Positions 26,329 to 34,237 of a stretch of 64,000 nt of DNA are shown here, piece after piece. Below the pieces are notes generated by a model. The model was given only the letters and a program-made list of their open reading frames with translations, ran no database searches and was not told the origin of the DNA. The translations under genes were made by a program, and so were the position numbers. The stretch comes from Clostridia bacterium (GTDB lineage Bacteria > Bacillota > Clostridia > Christensenellales > Borkfalkiaceae): positions 34,363 to 98,362 of the forward strand of contig JAFWBT010000031.1 in assembly GCA_017507005.1 (NCBI GenBank), given 5' to 3'. Every line of letters begins with the position of its first letter. The first letter of the stretch is position 1.

Positions 26329-26388
26329 GTGAATTGCAAAAGCGGGTTTTGCGTGAATTGCAAGGCATTTGCCTTGCGTTGCGGCAGT
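26329..26388 (+). repeat. Hairpin array A: GTGAATT spacers separating variable palindromes
   Basis: Each unit is GTGAATT followed by a short palindrome beginning with G and ending with C. The two palindromes are GCAAAA/TTTTGC (26336-26352) and GCAAGGC/GCCTTGC (26360-26377). The array closes with GTTGCGGC. It has the same grammar as the array at 34131 but different arm sequences. Confidence 0.65.
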
Positions 26389-26442
26389 ATTTGTATGAGA
26401 TTGCTTCGCTACGCTCGCAATGACAAGATGGGACTTTGTCAA

Positions 26443-26648
26443 GATGCAACGGAACGTTGCCTCGCAATGACAAGATGGGACTTTGTCAAGATACAACGGA
26501 ACGTTGCCTCGCAATGACATAGGATTTGGTCAAGATGCAACGGAACGTTGCCTCGCAATGACAGGATAGGATTTGGTCAAGATGCAACGGAACGTTGCCT
26601 CGCAATGACAGGATAGGATTTGGTCAAGATGCAACGGAACGTTGTATG
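26443..26648 (+). repeat. Five tandem copies of a 47-base unit with an internal palindrome
   Basis: Units begin at 26443, 26490, 26534, 26581 and 26628 (one is 44 bases long). Each contains GCAACGGAACGTTGC, a 6-bp inverted repeat, and all but the last go on to CTCGCAATGACA. A preceding half unit (26400-26422) has ATTGC/GCAAT arms and the phrase CTACGCTCGCAATGACA. The unit resembles REP-like repeats with CATTGCGAG cores seen in many bacterial genomes. Confidence 0.75.
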
Positions 26649-26684
26649 GTATGCAAAAAGTAATATGAAAAAGGAGAAATTTTT

Positions 26685-27851
26685 ATGATAACTATTCAGA
26701 CTGCGGATAACGCATTGAAATCTTTTTATTTGGACGCGGTGGCGGAGGCTTTGAACACGAAAACAAACCCTCTGTTGGCGCAAATTGAAAAAACAACTGC
26801 GGACGTTACGGGTAAAGACGTCAGAAAAGCAGTGAAAATCGGCATTAACGGCGGTATCGGCGCGGGTAGCGAAACGGGCGATTTGCCTACCGCTTCTGCG
26901 AACGATTACGTGCAGTTTGTTGCTACATTGAAAAACCTTTACGGTACGATTGAAATTTCCGACAAGGCGTTGCGTGCGTCTGCGAACAACGAGGGCGCGT
27001 TCGTCAATCTTCTGAACGAGGAAATGCAATCTTTGATTAAGAGCGCGTCGTTTAACTTTGGTAGAATGCTCTTTGGTGACGGTAGCGGTAAGGTTGCGAC
27101 GGTTAATTCCGTGGCGGATAATAACGTGCTTTACGTTGACAACGTAAACGGACTCGCGGAAGGCATGATTGTTGATTTTTACAGCTCTACGGGCGAGGCG
27201 CTTGAAGACGTGCGCGAGCTGAAAATTCTTGCCGTGGATAGGGAAGCGAAATCGATTAAGATGAGCGGCGCGTCGTTGTCGACCATTGATATTCCCATCG
27301 GTTCGGGCGTGTACGTACAATCTTCGTTCGGTCATGAGATTACGGGGCTTGGCGCACTGTTCTCGAATAAGGATATTTACGGCGTTTCCAGAACGAAATC
27401 AGTGATGAAGCCGTATGCACAAGAAAACGTGGGCGCGATCACGGAAGAAATTATCCAAAAAGCTATCGATACCATTGAGGAAAATTCGGGTAGCAAGGTG
27501 AATTTTATCGTTTGTTCTTGGGGGGTAAAGCGCGCGCTGGTGGCGTATTGCAGAGCGAATAATATTGCTTTGCCGACTGTGGAAGTGAACGGCTATAAGG
27601 CGTTGGAATTTAACGGTATTCCCGTAATGGCAGACCGTTTCTGTCCTAAGGGTACTATGTATCTTTTAAATACCGACGACTTTAAACTGCATCAGCTGTG
27701 CGATTGGCAGTGGTTAGAAGGGGAAGACGGGAAGATTTTGAAACAGATTCCCGGTAAGCCCGTCTATACGGCAACGCTCGTAAAATATGCGGAGCTTATG
27801 TGTGAACGTCCTTGCGGTCAGGGTAGACTTATCGAGATCGACGAGGCGTAA
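26685..27851 (+). CDS. Phage major capsid protein (HK97-fold)
   Basis: A 388-residue coat protein with AAGGAG eight bases upstream. It begins with TIQTADNALKSFYLDAVAEALN, then an E-loop-like segment with GGIGAGSETGDLP (about 65-77). A P-domain helix reads FVNLLNEEMQSLIKSASFNFGRMLFGDGSG (about 108-137) and a late A-domain block PTVEVNGYKALEFNGIPVMADRFCPKGTMYLLNTDDF (about 305-341). These are characteristic of the Gram-positive phage major capsid family related to HK97. P22 gp5 is 430 residues. The gene is intact, so shells could still assemble with the scaffold. It is set off from the scaffold gene by 402 repeat-rich bases, which could affect co-expression. Confidence 0.88.
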   Translation: MITIQTADNALKSFYLDAVAEALNTKTNPLLAQIEKTTADVTGKDVRKAVKIGINGGIGAGSETGDLPTASANDYVQFVATLKNLYGTIEISDKALRASANNEGAFVNLLNEEMQSLIKSASFNFGRMLFGDGSGKVATVNSVADNNVLYVDNVNGLAEGMIVDFYSSTGEALEDVRELKILAVDREAKSIKMSGASLSTIDIPIGSGVYVQSSFGHEITGLGALFSNKDIYGVSRTKSVMKPYAQENVGAITEEIIQKAIDTIEENSGSKVNFIVCSWGVKRALVAYCRANNIALPTVEVNGYKALEFNGIPVMADRFCPKGTMYLLNTDDFKLHQLCDWQWLEGEDGKILKQIPGKPVYTATLVKYAELMCERPCGQGRLIEIDEA

Positions 27852-27857
27852 AACGTT

Positions 27858-27933
27858 GACGCTTTTTTAAGCGTTTGAGTGGGGTTGGGGGTACCCATGT
27901 ACGCGTTGAGTGCGTTTTTGGGTACTCCCGATT
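27858..27933 (+). other. Two hairpins after the capsid gene, one carrying an interspersed motif
   Basis: ACGCTT/AAGCGT forms a small stem with a T4 loop near 27860-27875. A second, longer inverted repeat pairs GTACCC (27891-27896) with GGGTAC, with the motif copy GTACCCATGTACGCGTTGAG (27891-27910) providing the 5' arm and loop. Neither is followed by a long T-run, so they may attenuate rather than end transcription. Confidence 0.5.
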
Positions 27934-27953
27934 TTTAAAAAAAGGAGGTAGGT

Positions 27954-28505
27954 ATGACGGTAAAAGAAGTGGTGATTGCCGCGGCGACGTCGTTGGGGAT
28001 CGGGAAATTTGTGCGTGAATATATCGAAGGTTCGTCTGTGTACGGTATGAAAAACACGGAATTATTGCTCGACTGCTATAATATGGTGGAGAACGAGTTG
28101 GCGTTGGATTATTTGCCTTTATATGCGGAGGAGGAAGTGGAAACGCAGACGGGGGTTGTTCCCTATTCCATTTTCAGCAGAAAAGCGGTGCGGATTTTGC
28201 GCGTGAGCGACGAGTGGGAGAATAGCGCGAAATTTACTTTGTTCCCTGAATATTTAAAAACGCAGCAGGGGAAGGTGAAGGTGGCGTATACGTACACGCC
28301 TGAAAAGAAAACGATTGACGATAACAGCGATTATTTGGTGCAGGCGTCCGTGCGGTTGTTGGCGTATGGGGTGGCTGCCGAATACTGCCTTGCCTCGGGG
28401 ATGTACGAGGATGCGGCGGTGTGGGATAAAAAATATAAGGACGCAATCAACGCGGCGTATAAGGCGGCACCTTGTCGTAGATTGCAATCGAGATGGTGGG
28501 CGTAA
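27954..28505 (+). CDS. P22 gp4-like head-to-tail adaptor
   Basis: The 183-residue protein follows AAAAAAAGGAGGTAGGT. It begins MTVKEVVIAAATSLGIGKFV, then LDCYNMVENELALDYLPL, and ends in a helical hairpin around VQASVRLLAYGVAAEYCLASGMYEDAAVWDKKYKDAI. This resembles head-tail connectors of P22 gp4/HK97 gp6 type, which bind under the portal ring. P22 gp4 has 166 residues and occupies the same slot between coat and gp10. The stop codon overlaps the next ATG (TAATG). Confidence 0.65.
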   Translation: MTVKEVVIAAATSLGIGKFVREYIEGSSVYGMKNTELLLDCYNMVENELALDYLPLYAEEEVETQTGVVPYSIFSRKAVRILRVSDEWENSAKFTLFPEYLKTQQGKVKVAYTYTPEKKTIDDNSDYLVQASVRLLAYGVAAEYCLASGMYEDAAVWDKKYKDAINAAYKAAPCRRLQSRWWA

Positions 28506-29869
28506 TGATTGGGTTTTTGAAAAAGAAATTTGAATCGAACGCGAAAACGAAAATGGTGACAATCAACCGTTTTTGCGGCTATGAAAGCGGTAAGGCGGGA
28601 GTGATGGACTCGAAAAACAGCGTGAATTGCGATTGCGTGAGCGGCGCGATACGTTCGGGGATCGGCTTGGAGCCGTTGTTGACGGATTCGGGCGCGATGA
28701 TCGATTATAAGCAAGAAAATGAAGTGGCGCAGTTTTATTGGCTGAAAGCCAAGCAAACGGACGGTTCGTATACTCGTAAGATGACGATTGCCGTCAACGG
28801 GTCGCTTTTCTTCTATAATGACACGGATAAGACGTTGATAAGAAAGATGTTGATGTCGAAGCCTGAATTGGATACCGTTTACGACGCGCAAGGCAATGCG
28901 TATATGGCGTACGTAACGTCGGCGACGGGGCTGCGATTGTATAGCGAAGCGAGCGGTTTGAAAACGACTGCTGTGACGAAGGCGTTGGGTTTTTGTGTGT
29001 TCAAAGACCGTGTTTTTGCGGCGGTGAGCCCGTTTACAGTGGCGTATTCGGCGCCGTTGGCTCCGACGGATTTTAGCGAGACGGTGGATGATAGCGGTAA
29101 GATATATTTGCCTAACGATAGCTGTGGAAAGCTGTTGACGATTCGCGCGACGGAAGAGGATTTATATGTTTTTTACGAGCGTGGCGTGACGCATTTGAAA
29201 CCTAGCGGCGCGGCGAGAGATTTTGAAGTGACGAGGTTGGCTTATAACGGCGGACCGATTGTCAAGAAGTCTATTTTTGCGTGCCGTGGGAAGATGGTGT
29301 TTTTGGCGCAGGACGGGCTGTACGTTTGCGAGGGCAAAAAGACGCGTCGGATTTGTGAAAAGATGAAAGTGCAGTTGGCGGAGGATTCCGATAAGTGTAG
29401 GGCTTCGGGATGCGCGGGGAAATATCTTTTGAATTACGACGACGAGTGGCGAGGACAGGTGTTGCTCGTGCTGGACGTGGAAAAGGAAGAAGGGTATTTC
29501 GGGACGTATTTGCGGAGTTTGAGCGATTGCGACGGCTTGGCGGTGTGTAACGTGGACGGATGTTTGCGGTATGCGAAAGAGTTTGGCACGTTGCCTGTAG
29601 GCGCGCAGTATCGATTTGAATCGACAAATCAAGACTTTGGTATCAAGGGCAGAAAGACGCTGCGCGCGATTCGTCTTAAAGGCGTGGGTTCGATAGAGGT
29701 GACGGTGTCGGTGGATAATGGGCGCGTGGAAAAAACGGAGGCTTTGAATTTTATTAACGGCGTAGCGACGATGCATATCGGCGCGCGTGGGGAAAATTTT
29801 GCTTTTACGTTTGTTTTGTACCATTACGGCGAGGTATCGGAGCTGACTGCCGAGCTTGTTTTGGAATAA
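28505..29869 (+). CDS. P22 gp10-like packaged-DNA stabilisation / tail hub protein
   Basis: A 454-residue protein rich in short beta strands with a repeated YVFYERG/LYVCEGKK/YLLNYDD pattern. This is compatible with the beta-propeller of phage P22 gp10 (472 residues), which seals the portal after packaging. The order (coat, gp4-like, gp10-like) is that of P22. The preferred start is the ATG at 28505, overlapping the upstream TAA; an alternative ATG is at 28493. No signal peptide or transmembrane helix is present. The assignment rests on length, fold-like pattern and synteny, since primary sequence similarity cannot be tested here. Confidence 0.55.
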   Translation: MIGFLKKKFESNAKTKMVTINRFCGYESGKAGVMDSKNSVNCDCVSGAIRSGIGLEPLLTDSGAMIDYKQENEVAQFYWLKAKQTDGSYTRKMTIAVNGSLFFYNDTDKTLIRKMLMSKPELDTVYDAQGNAYMAYVTSATGLRLYSEASGLKTTAVTKALGFCVFKDRVFAAVSPFTVAYSAPLAPTDFSETVDDSGKIYLPNDSCGKLLTIRATEEDLYVFYERGVTHLKPSGAARDFEVTRLAYNGGPIVKKSIFACRGKMVFLAQDGLYVCEGKKTRRICEKMKVQLAEDSDKCRASGCAGKYLLNYDDEWRGQVLLVLDVEKEEGYFGTYLRSLSDCDGLAVCNVDGCLRYAKEFGTLPVGAQYRFESTNQDFGIKGRKTLRAIRLKGVGSIEVTVSVDNGRVEKTEALNFINGVATMHIGARGENFAFTFVLYHYGEVSELTAELVLE

Positions 29870-29884
29870 CAAAAGGAGGCGGAT

Positions 29885-30367
29885 ATGGAAATCGATATTA
29901 TTTCGTACACGGACGCGCAGTATGCGGCGCTGAGCGAAGAGCAGATTTTGGAAGTGAAGGCGGCGCAAATGAAAAAGAATCGTTTGGCGGCGAAGTTGAG
30001 CGAGGATATGCAACGGGAGAAGCACCGTTTGGTGTCGGCGGGGATTTATTTTTCGCCGATATGGGGTTTGGTGCAGGCGAAGTTGCAGGCGGCGTATGAC
30101 GCGGAAGTGGAAAACGTGCGTGAATCGCTGTTATTTTATCTGCGTTTTTCGGGAAAACCGTCCGAGGAGGAGACGGAAAACGCGCCGTATGACGTGGATT
30201 ATTCGTTGTCGGATACCGAGCGGTATACGCAGGTGAAGACGTATTATGAAAGAACGTATACGGACGGAGCGAAGAGGTTTGCGGCGTTCAAGGCGGATAC
30301 GGTGGCGAAGCGGTATTTGGGGGAATTGTACGCGACGTTGTACGATTATTTCTTGGAGAGCGCGTGA
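29885..30367 (+). CDS. Phage-cassette protein of unknown function
   Basis: The 160-residue, largely helical, charged protein has AAAAGGAGGCGGAT directly upstream of the ATG. It is the last gene of the head cassette, 15 bases after the gp10-like gene and just before a strong terminator. P22 has the tail-needle gene gp26 in this slot, but I see no trimeric coiled-coil heptads of the length expected for a needle, so that function is not assigned. The Tyr/Glu-rich C-terminal helix pair (YYERTYTDGAKRFAAFKAD) is unremarkable. Confidence 0.6.
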   Translation: MEIDIISYTDAQYAALSEEQILEVKAAQMKKNRLAAKLSEDMQREKHRLVSAGIYFSPIWGLVQAKLQAAYDAEVENVRESLLFYLRFSGKPSEEETENAPYDVDYSLSDTERYTQVKTYYERTYTDGAKRFAAFKADTVAKRYLGELYATLYDYFLESA

Positions 30368-30380
30368 GGTGTGTTTATGG

Positions 30381-30409
30381 CGGGGCTGTGGGAAGCAGCC
30401 CCGTTTTTC
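30381..30409 (+). terminator. Terminator closing the phage-type cassette
   Basis: GGGGCTG (30382-30388) pairs with CAGCCCC around a 7-base loop, followed by GTTTTTCTTT. It marks the end of the head-gene transcription unit. Confidence 0.85.
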
Positions 30410-30423
30410 TTTGTGGGAAATGA

Positions 30424-30452
30424 TTGACAAGGAAAGAAAAAAGTGGTAAACT
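30424..30452 (+). promoter_or_regulatory. Promoter of the leader RNA and surface-protein operon
   Basis: TTGACA (30424-30429) with TAAACT (30447-30452) at 17-base spacing places the transcript start at about 30459, the first base of the closing stem. An overlapping TATAAT at 30452 would need an unusual 22-base spacing. Confidence 0.7.
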
Positions 30453-30458
30453 ATAATT

Positions 30459-30634
30459 GCGACTCAAACTTCATAACTTTTTAGGCGAAGTATACTTCTT
30501 TGGTAGGAGTGTATCTTTTTCGCGTTACAAAAAAACCTTCGTTTTGAAGAGTTATGAGTAGTTTGTGTCGCAACAAAGCGAGAAGGACATTTTTACAGGT
30601 GTCGTTCCGTTTTGTGAACGGCACTTTTTTTATT
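30459..30634 (+). ncRNA. Structured leader RNA with intrinsic terminator (orphan riboswitch candidate)
   Basis: The 5' end GCGACTCAAACTTCATAAC (30459-30477) pairs with GTTATGAGTAGTTTGTGTCGC (ending 30571), closing a three-way junction. Arm P2 has GCGAA/TTCGC at its base and ATACTTC/GGAGTGT above a 7-base loop. Arm P3 is CTTC-GTTTT-GAAG. Between them lies a run of seven A. A terminator follows: GTGTCGTTC (30599-30607) pairs with GAACGGCAC (30616-30624), then a T-run. The ribosome binding site of a small ORF comes immediately after. The layout (promoter, folded domain, terminator, coding region) is that of a transcription-attenuating riboswitch, or of a separate small RNA. No known class was recognised. 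Confidence 0.65.
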
Positions 30635-30650
30635 TACAGGAGGCAGGTGT

Positions 30651-30767
30651 ATGTACGAAACGCCAAAATTGCAAGTGATTGCATTTGAAAAAGAGGACGT
30701 CGTTTGTTCGAGTGTATTCGGCGACGAATGGTCGGATGAAAACGCAAATGAAGACGGTTGGACCTAA
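30651..30767 (+). CDS. 38-residue acidic peptide of the 'MYETPKLQVIAFE' type
   Basis: The ATG at 30651 follows ACAGGAGGCAGGTGT, and the 38 codons end in TAA at 30767. The peptide starts MYETPKLQVIAFEKEDVVC, with a hydrophobic-acidic alternation, and ends in an acidic Asn/Asp/Glu/Trp-rich stretch. Short peptides with this K-P/L-x-V-I-x-F-E-x-x-D-V opening are frequent in Clostridia next to surface-protein genes. Some are suspected of being modified or exported peptides, but no modifying enzyme is encoded nearby. It sits between the leader RNA and the BspA-like gene, 42 bases upstream of it, in the same transcription unit. Confidence 0.62.
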   Translation: MYETPKLQVIAFEKEDVVCSSVFGDEWSDENANEDGWT

Positions 30768-30809
30768 TTTGCGAACAAACAAAACGGTGAAAATATAAGG
30801 AGCAGGATT

Positions 30810-33800
30810 ATGAATAAAATCAAAAAAAGTATCATAACGGCGTTGTCTTGCGCGGTGTTGCTGTTGTTTGGCGCGGTTTTGGGCGGCATAGCGGCACAGC
30901 CGAAAAAGGCGGTAAAAGCGGAAACGGCAGAAACGCCCACGTTGACGGTGGTGTCGAACAATCTCTCGTATTCCGAATCTATTTATCTGCTGTACGCAGT
31001 AGGTGGTAGCGGTTTTGACCGTGAAACGGACAGAATCCAAATGCTGTTCTGGGAAGAACCGCAGGCGGAATATACATACGGTACGCAGAAATACGTATCG
31101 ACGAGCACGAGCATAGCGACGGTAAAAGGACAGAGCTGTGTAATTTTCTATTCCGACGGTTTAGCGGCGAAGCAAATGACGTTGGACGTTTTTGCGCGCG
31201 CATACGTGGAAGTGGACGGCGTAGGCTATTACAGCGACGTGACGAAATTCAGCGTGCTGGAATACGTATATACCATACGCGAAAAGGGCGGTTTGAGCCA
31301 AGTGCAAATAGACTTTTTTAAGGCTATGTTGGACTACGGCGCGGCGGCACAGCTGATGTTTAATTATAAAATCGACCGTCTTGCGAACGCTACGTACTAC
31401 AATATCAAGACGGTGAACGGCGTGCTGAAAGACGGATTCCCTCAGGGTAGATATCAGATGAACGAGGAAATCACCCTTAGGGCAAATCCCGCGCCTGAGA
31501 ATTGCGAGTTTGCTGCTTGGGTGAATACAAACGGGGATATCGTTAGCAACGACGAGGTTTGTGTTATTGCCACTACTGGTACGGAAACGTACACGGCTAC
31601 GTATAACGAGGACGCGAAAGGCTTTTTGTATACGTTGTCGGGCGGTGAATATACCGTGACGGGCTATGAGGGCGCGGATACGGACATTGTAATTCCTGCA
31701 ACGTATAACGGCTTGCCCGTGACGAGCATTGCGGCGAGCGCTTTTGAAAACAAAGGCTCGTTGACGAGCGTGACGATTGGCGATAACGTGACGACGATAG
31801 GCGCAAGGGCGTTCTTCTATTGTAGAGGTTTAACGCGCGTAGTGCTTGGCAATAGCGTAATGAATATTGCAGACGACGCTTTTGAAGCTTGCTATAAATT
31901 GGTAGAGGTGGGCAATAAATCGTCGCTGACTATAACGGCAGGCAGCACTGCGAACGGCTTTGTGGCAAACTATGCCAAGGCGGTGTATGCCGATTCGTAC
32001 AGCACCAAGCTTTCCAAGGATGCAAACGGATATGGTATCTATACGGACGGCGCGCAAAAAATCCTTATGGGATATAGCGGCGCGGAAACGACTTTGACGC
32101 TCCCCGAGGGAATTACGGATGTCTATAAATACGCGTTCCTTGGCTGGACGAATTTAACGAGCGTTGTTGTTCCTAATAGCGTAACGAGCCTTGGCAGAGA
32201 TGCGTTTAACGGTTGTACCAGTTTGGCGAGCGTGAACATTCCCAGCTCCGTTACGAGTATCGAGCCGTATACGTTCTATAATTGTAGCAGTCTTACAAGC
32301 ATTGAGATTCCCGAGGGTGTTACGAGTATTGGAGAGCTTGCGTTCTCTAAGTGTAGCGGTTTGACGGGATTGGAAATTCCTGAAGAAGTAACGAGTATTG
32401 GTGTATACGCGTTTAGAGAGTGTAACGGTTTGACGAGCGTGGTAATCCCTAGCAACGTAACGAGTGTTGGCGAAGGCGCGTTCTACAACTGCGCTAATTT
32501 GACGATTTATTGCGTGGCGGAAAGCAAGCCTGACGGTTGGAACGATAATTGGAACTTGTCGAATTGTCCTGTGGTTTGGGCTTGTGAAGGGTTGACGTTT
32601 AGTTTGTCGAACGGGGAATATACCGTGACGAATTTTTCAGGTAATGCTACGGGGGTTGTTATTATCCCTAAAAGATATAATGGTTTGCCAGTGACAAGCA
32701 TTGGTAATTATGCGTTCGAATATTGCAGAGGTTTAACGAGTGTGACGATACCCAACAGTGTAACGAGTATTGGTACTGGGGCGTTCTTTGATTGCAGCGG
32801 TTTGACGAGCGTGGTGATACCTGACAGCGTAACAAGCATAGGAGATAGTGCGTTTTATAATTGCGACAGTTTAACTAGCGTGACGATTCCTGATAGTGTA
32901 ACGAGCATTGGGGCCCGAGTGTTTGAGAATTGTAGCAGTATAAAAGATGTTTATTATACAGGCGACATAGCGTCATGGTGTCAGATTTCGGGCTTGTCGA
33001 GCATTATGCGTTATGAGTTAAGAAATAAAAATTTGTATATTGATAATGAGTTGATTGCGGGCGATTTGGTAATACCTGACAATGTAACGAGCATTTGCGA
33101 TGATGCGTTCTCTAATTGTTTGGGTTTAACGAGTGTGATAATACCCGAAAGTGTGATGGAAATTGGCGATAGTGCATTTAGAAATTGTTATAGTTTGACC
33201 GAGGTATACAATAAATCGTCATTACAATTAACAGCAGGTAAAATGGACGAAAATCATAGTTACGTATCTTTCTATGCAAGGGCGGTTTATACCGATTCGT
33301 ATAGCAGTAAGCTTTCCACGGATGCAAACGGATATATCATCTATACGGACGGTGAGGAGAAAATACTTATAAGGTATACAGGTAAAGAGACGGACTTGGT
33401 ATTACCTAGAGATATTACGCAAATAAATCATGGGGCATTCTTTGGCAGTAACACTCCAACAAGTGTGGAAATTTCCGACAGTGTAACGAGCATTGGCTAT
33501 CATGCGTTCTATAATTGTAGTAGCTTAACGAGCGTGATAATTCCCGACAGAGTGACGAGTATTGGGGATGAGATGTTCGCGCATTGCTACGGCTTAACTA
33601 GCGTGACGATTCCTGATAGTGTAACGAGTATTGGCGATAGGGCGTTCAATTGTTGTGTTAGCTTAACGAGTGTGAAGATACCCGACAGAGTGACGAGTAT
33701 TGGTTGGGAGGCGTTCCATGGTTGCACTAGCTTAACAAGCGTGGTGTTTGGTGATGGCGTAACGAGCATTGGTGAGGATGCGTTCAATTGTTGCACTAGC

Positions 33801-34130
33801 TTAACAAGCGTGGTGTTTGGTGATGGCGTAACGAGCATTGGTGAGGGGGCGTTCGCTTTTTGTGACAAATTAACGAGCGTAGTGATACCCGACAGTGTGA
33901 CGAGGGTTGGTGATAGTGCGTTCTCTAATTGCGACAGCCTTACGAGCGTGGTGATAGGCAACGGCGTAACGAGCATTGGTGATTGGGCGTTCGAGAGGTG
34001 CACTAGCTTAACGAGTATTGAATTTAAGGGCACGATGGAGCAATGGTATGCAATAGAAAAAGGGAGTACTTGGATGTATAACGTTCCTGCGGAAAAGGTT
34101 GTATGTAGTGACGGGGAAGTGGCGTTGTAA
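30810..34130 (+). CDS. BspA-like leucine-rich repeat surface protein
   Basis: The 1106-residue protein has a signal peptide (1-38) with an Ala-x-Ala-type cleavage region. An N-terminal domain of about 140 residues and a short InlB-like repeat (YNIKTVNGVLKDGFPQGRY) precede long tracts of LRR_5/BspA repeats. The 23-residue unit has the form SLTSVxIPDSVTSIGxxAFxxC. Three separate repeat blocks are joined by non-repeat inserts containing a repeated motif YADSYSTKLSKDANGYGIYTDG (about residues 390-411, with a second copy near 825). No sortase motif or C-terminal helix is visible, so retention on the surface is unexplained. BspA-like proteins mediate adhesion to host proteins or other bacteria. Expression is probably controlled through the leader RNA upstream. 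Confidence 0.88.
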   Translation: MNKIKKSIITALSCAVLLLFGAVLGGIAAQPKKAVKAETAETPTLTVVSNNLSYSESIYLLYAVGGSGFDRETDRIQMLFWEEPQAEYTYGTQKYVSTSTSIATVKGQSCVIFYSDGLAAKQMTLDVFARAYVEVDGVGYYSDVTKFSVLEYVYTIREKGGLSQVQIDFFKAMLDYGAAAQLMFNYKIDRLANATYYNIKTVNGVLKDGFPQGRYQMNEEITLRANPAPENCEFAAWVNTNGDIVSNDEVCVIATTGTETYTATYNEDAKGFLYTLSGGEYTVTGYEGADTDIVIPATYNGLPVTSIAASAFENKGSLTSVTIGDNVTTIGARAFFYCRGLTRVVLGNSVMNIADDAFEACYKLVEVGNKSSLTITAGSTANGFVANYAKAVYADSYSTKLSKDANGYGIYTDGAQKILMGYSGAETTLTLPEGITDVYKYAFLGWTNLTSVVVPNSVTSLGRDAFNGCTSLASVNIPSSVTSIEPYTFYNCSSLTSIEIPEGVTSIGELAFSKCSGLTGLEIPEEVTSIGVYAFRECNGLTSVVIPSNVTSVGEGAFYNCANLTIYCVAESKPDGWNDNWNLSNCPVVWACEGLTFSLSNGEYTVTNFSGNATGVVIIPKRYNGLPVTSIGNYAFEYCRGLTSVTIPNSVTSIGTGAFFDCSGLTSVVIPDSVTSIGDSAFYNCDSLTSVTIPDSVTSIGARVFENCSSIKDVYYTGDIASWCQISGLSSIMRYELRNKNLYIDNELIAGDLVIPDNVTSICDDAFSNCLGLTSVIIPESVMEIGDSAFRNCYSLTEVYNKSSLQLTAGKMDENHSYVSFYARAVYTDSYSSKLSTDANGYIIYTDGEEKILIRYTGKETDLVLPRDITQINHGAFFGSNTPTSVEISDSVTSIGYHAFYNCSSLTSVIIPDRVTSIGDEMFAHCYGLTSVTIPDSVTSIGDRAFNCCVSLTSVKIPDRVTSIGWEAFHGCTSLTSVVFGDGVTSIGEDAFNCCTSLTSVVFGDGVTSIGEGAFAFCDKLTSVVIPDSVTRVGDSAFSNCDSLTSVVIGNGVTSIGDWAFERCTSLTSIEFKGTMEQWYAIEKGSTWMYNVPAEKVVCSDGEVAL

Positions 34131-34213
34131 GTGAATTGCCTACGGCGTGAATTGAAACGAGGGTTTCGTGAATTGCGTTCGGCGAACGCGTGAATTGCAA
34201 AGCGTTGCTTTGC
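34131..34213 (+). repeat. Hairpin array B: four GTGAATT-spaced variable palindromes
   Basis: GTGAATT occurs at 34131, 34147, 34168 and 34190. The palindromes between are GCC/GGC (34138-34146), GAAAC/GTTTC (34154-34167), GCGTTCG/CGAACGC (34175-34189) and GCAAAGC/GCTTTGC (34197-34213). The array ends with GTTGCGGC, as does array A. The arms change sequence but stay self-complementary. Confidence 0.72.
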
Positions 34214-34237
34214 GTTGCGGCTGTGATTCCTATAAAC

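Larger units (their letters stand above)
26283..26684 (+). other. 402-base non-coding gap filled with repeats inside the phage-type cassette
   Basis: The gap between the scaffold and coat genes contains, in order: one interspersed GTAYGCGTTGAA motif, two array hairpins, one longer hairpin and five tandem copies of a 47-base unit. Short open frames here are read-through of the repeats. Phage late operons are normally compact, so this is foreign to a functional phage. Confidence 0.75.

Noticed and set aside
26260-26520. Minus-strand ORFs over the repeat region
   Set aside because: They translate the tandem repeats themselves and have no other coding support.
26443-26648. Tandem 47-base repeats as a CRISPR array
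   Set aside because: The whole unit repeats with no unique spacers, the units contain palindromes of REP type, and no cas gene is present.
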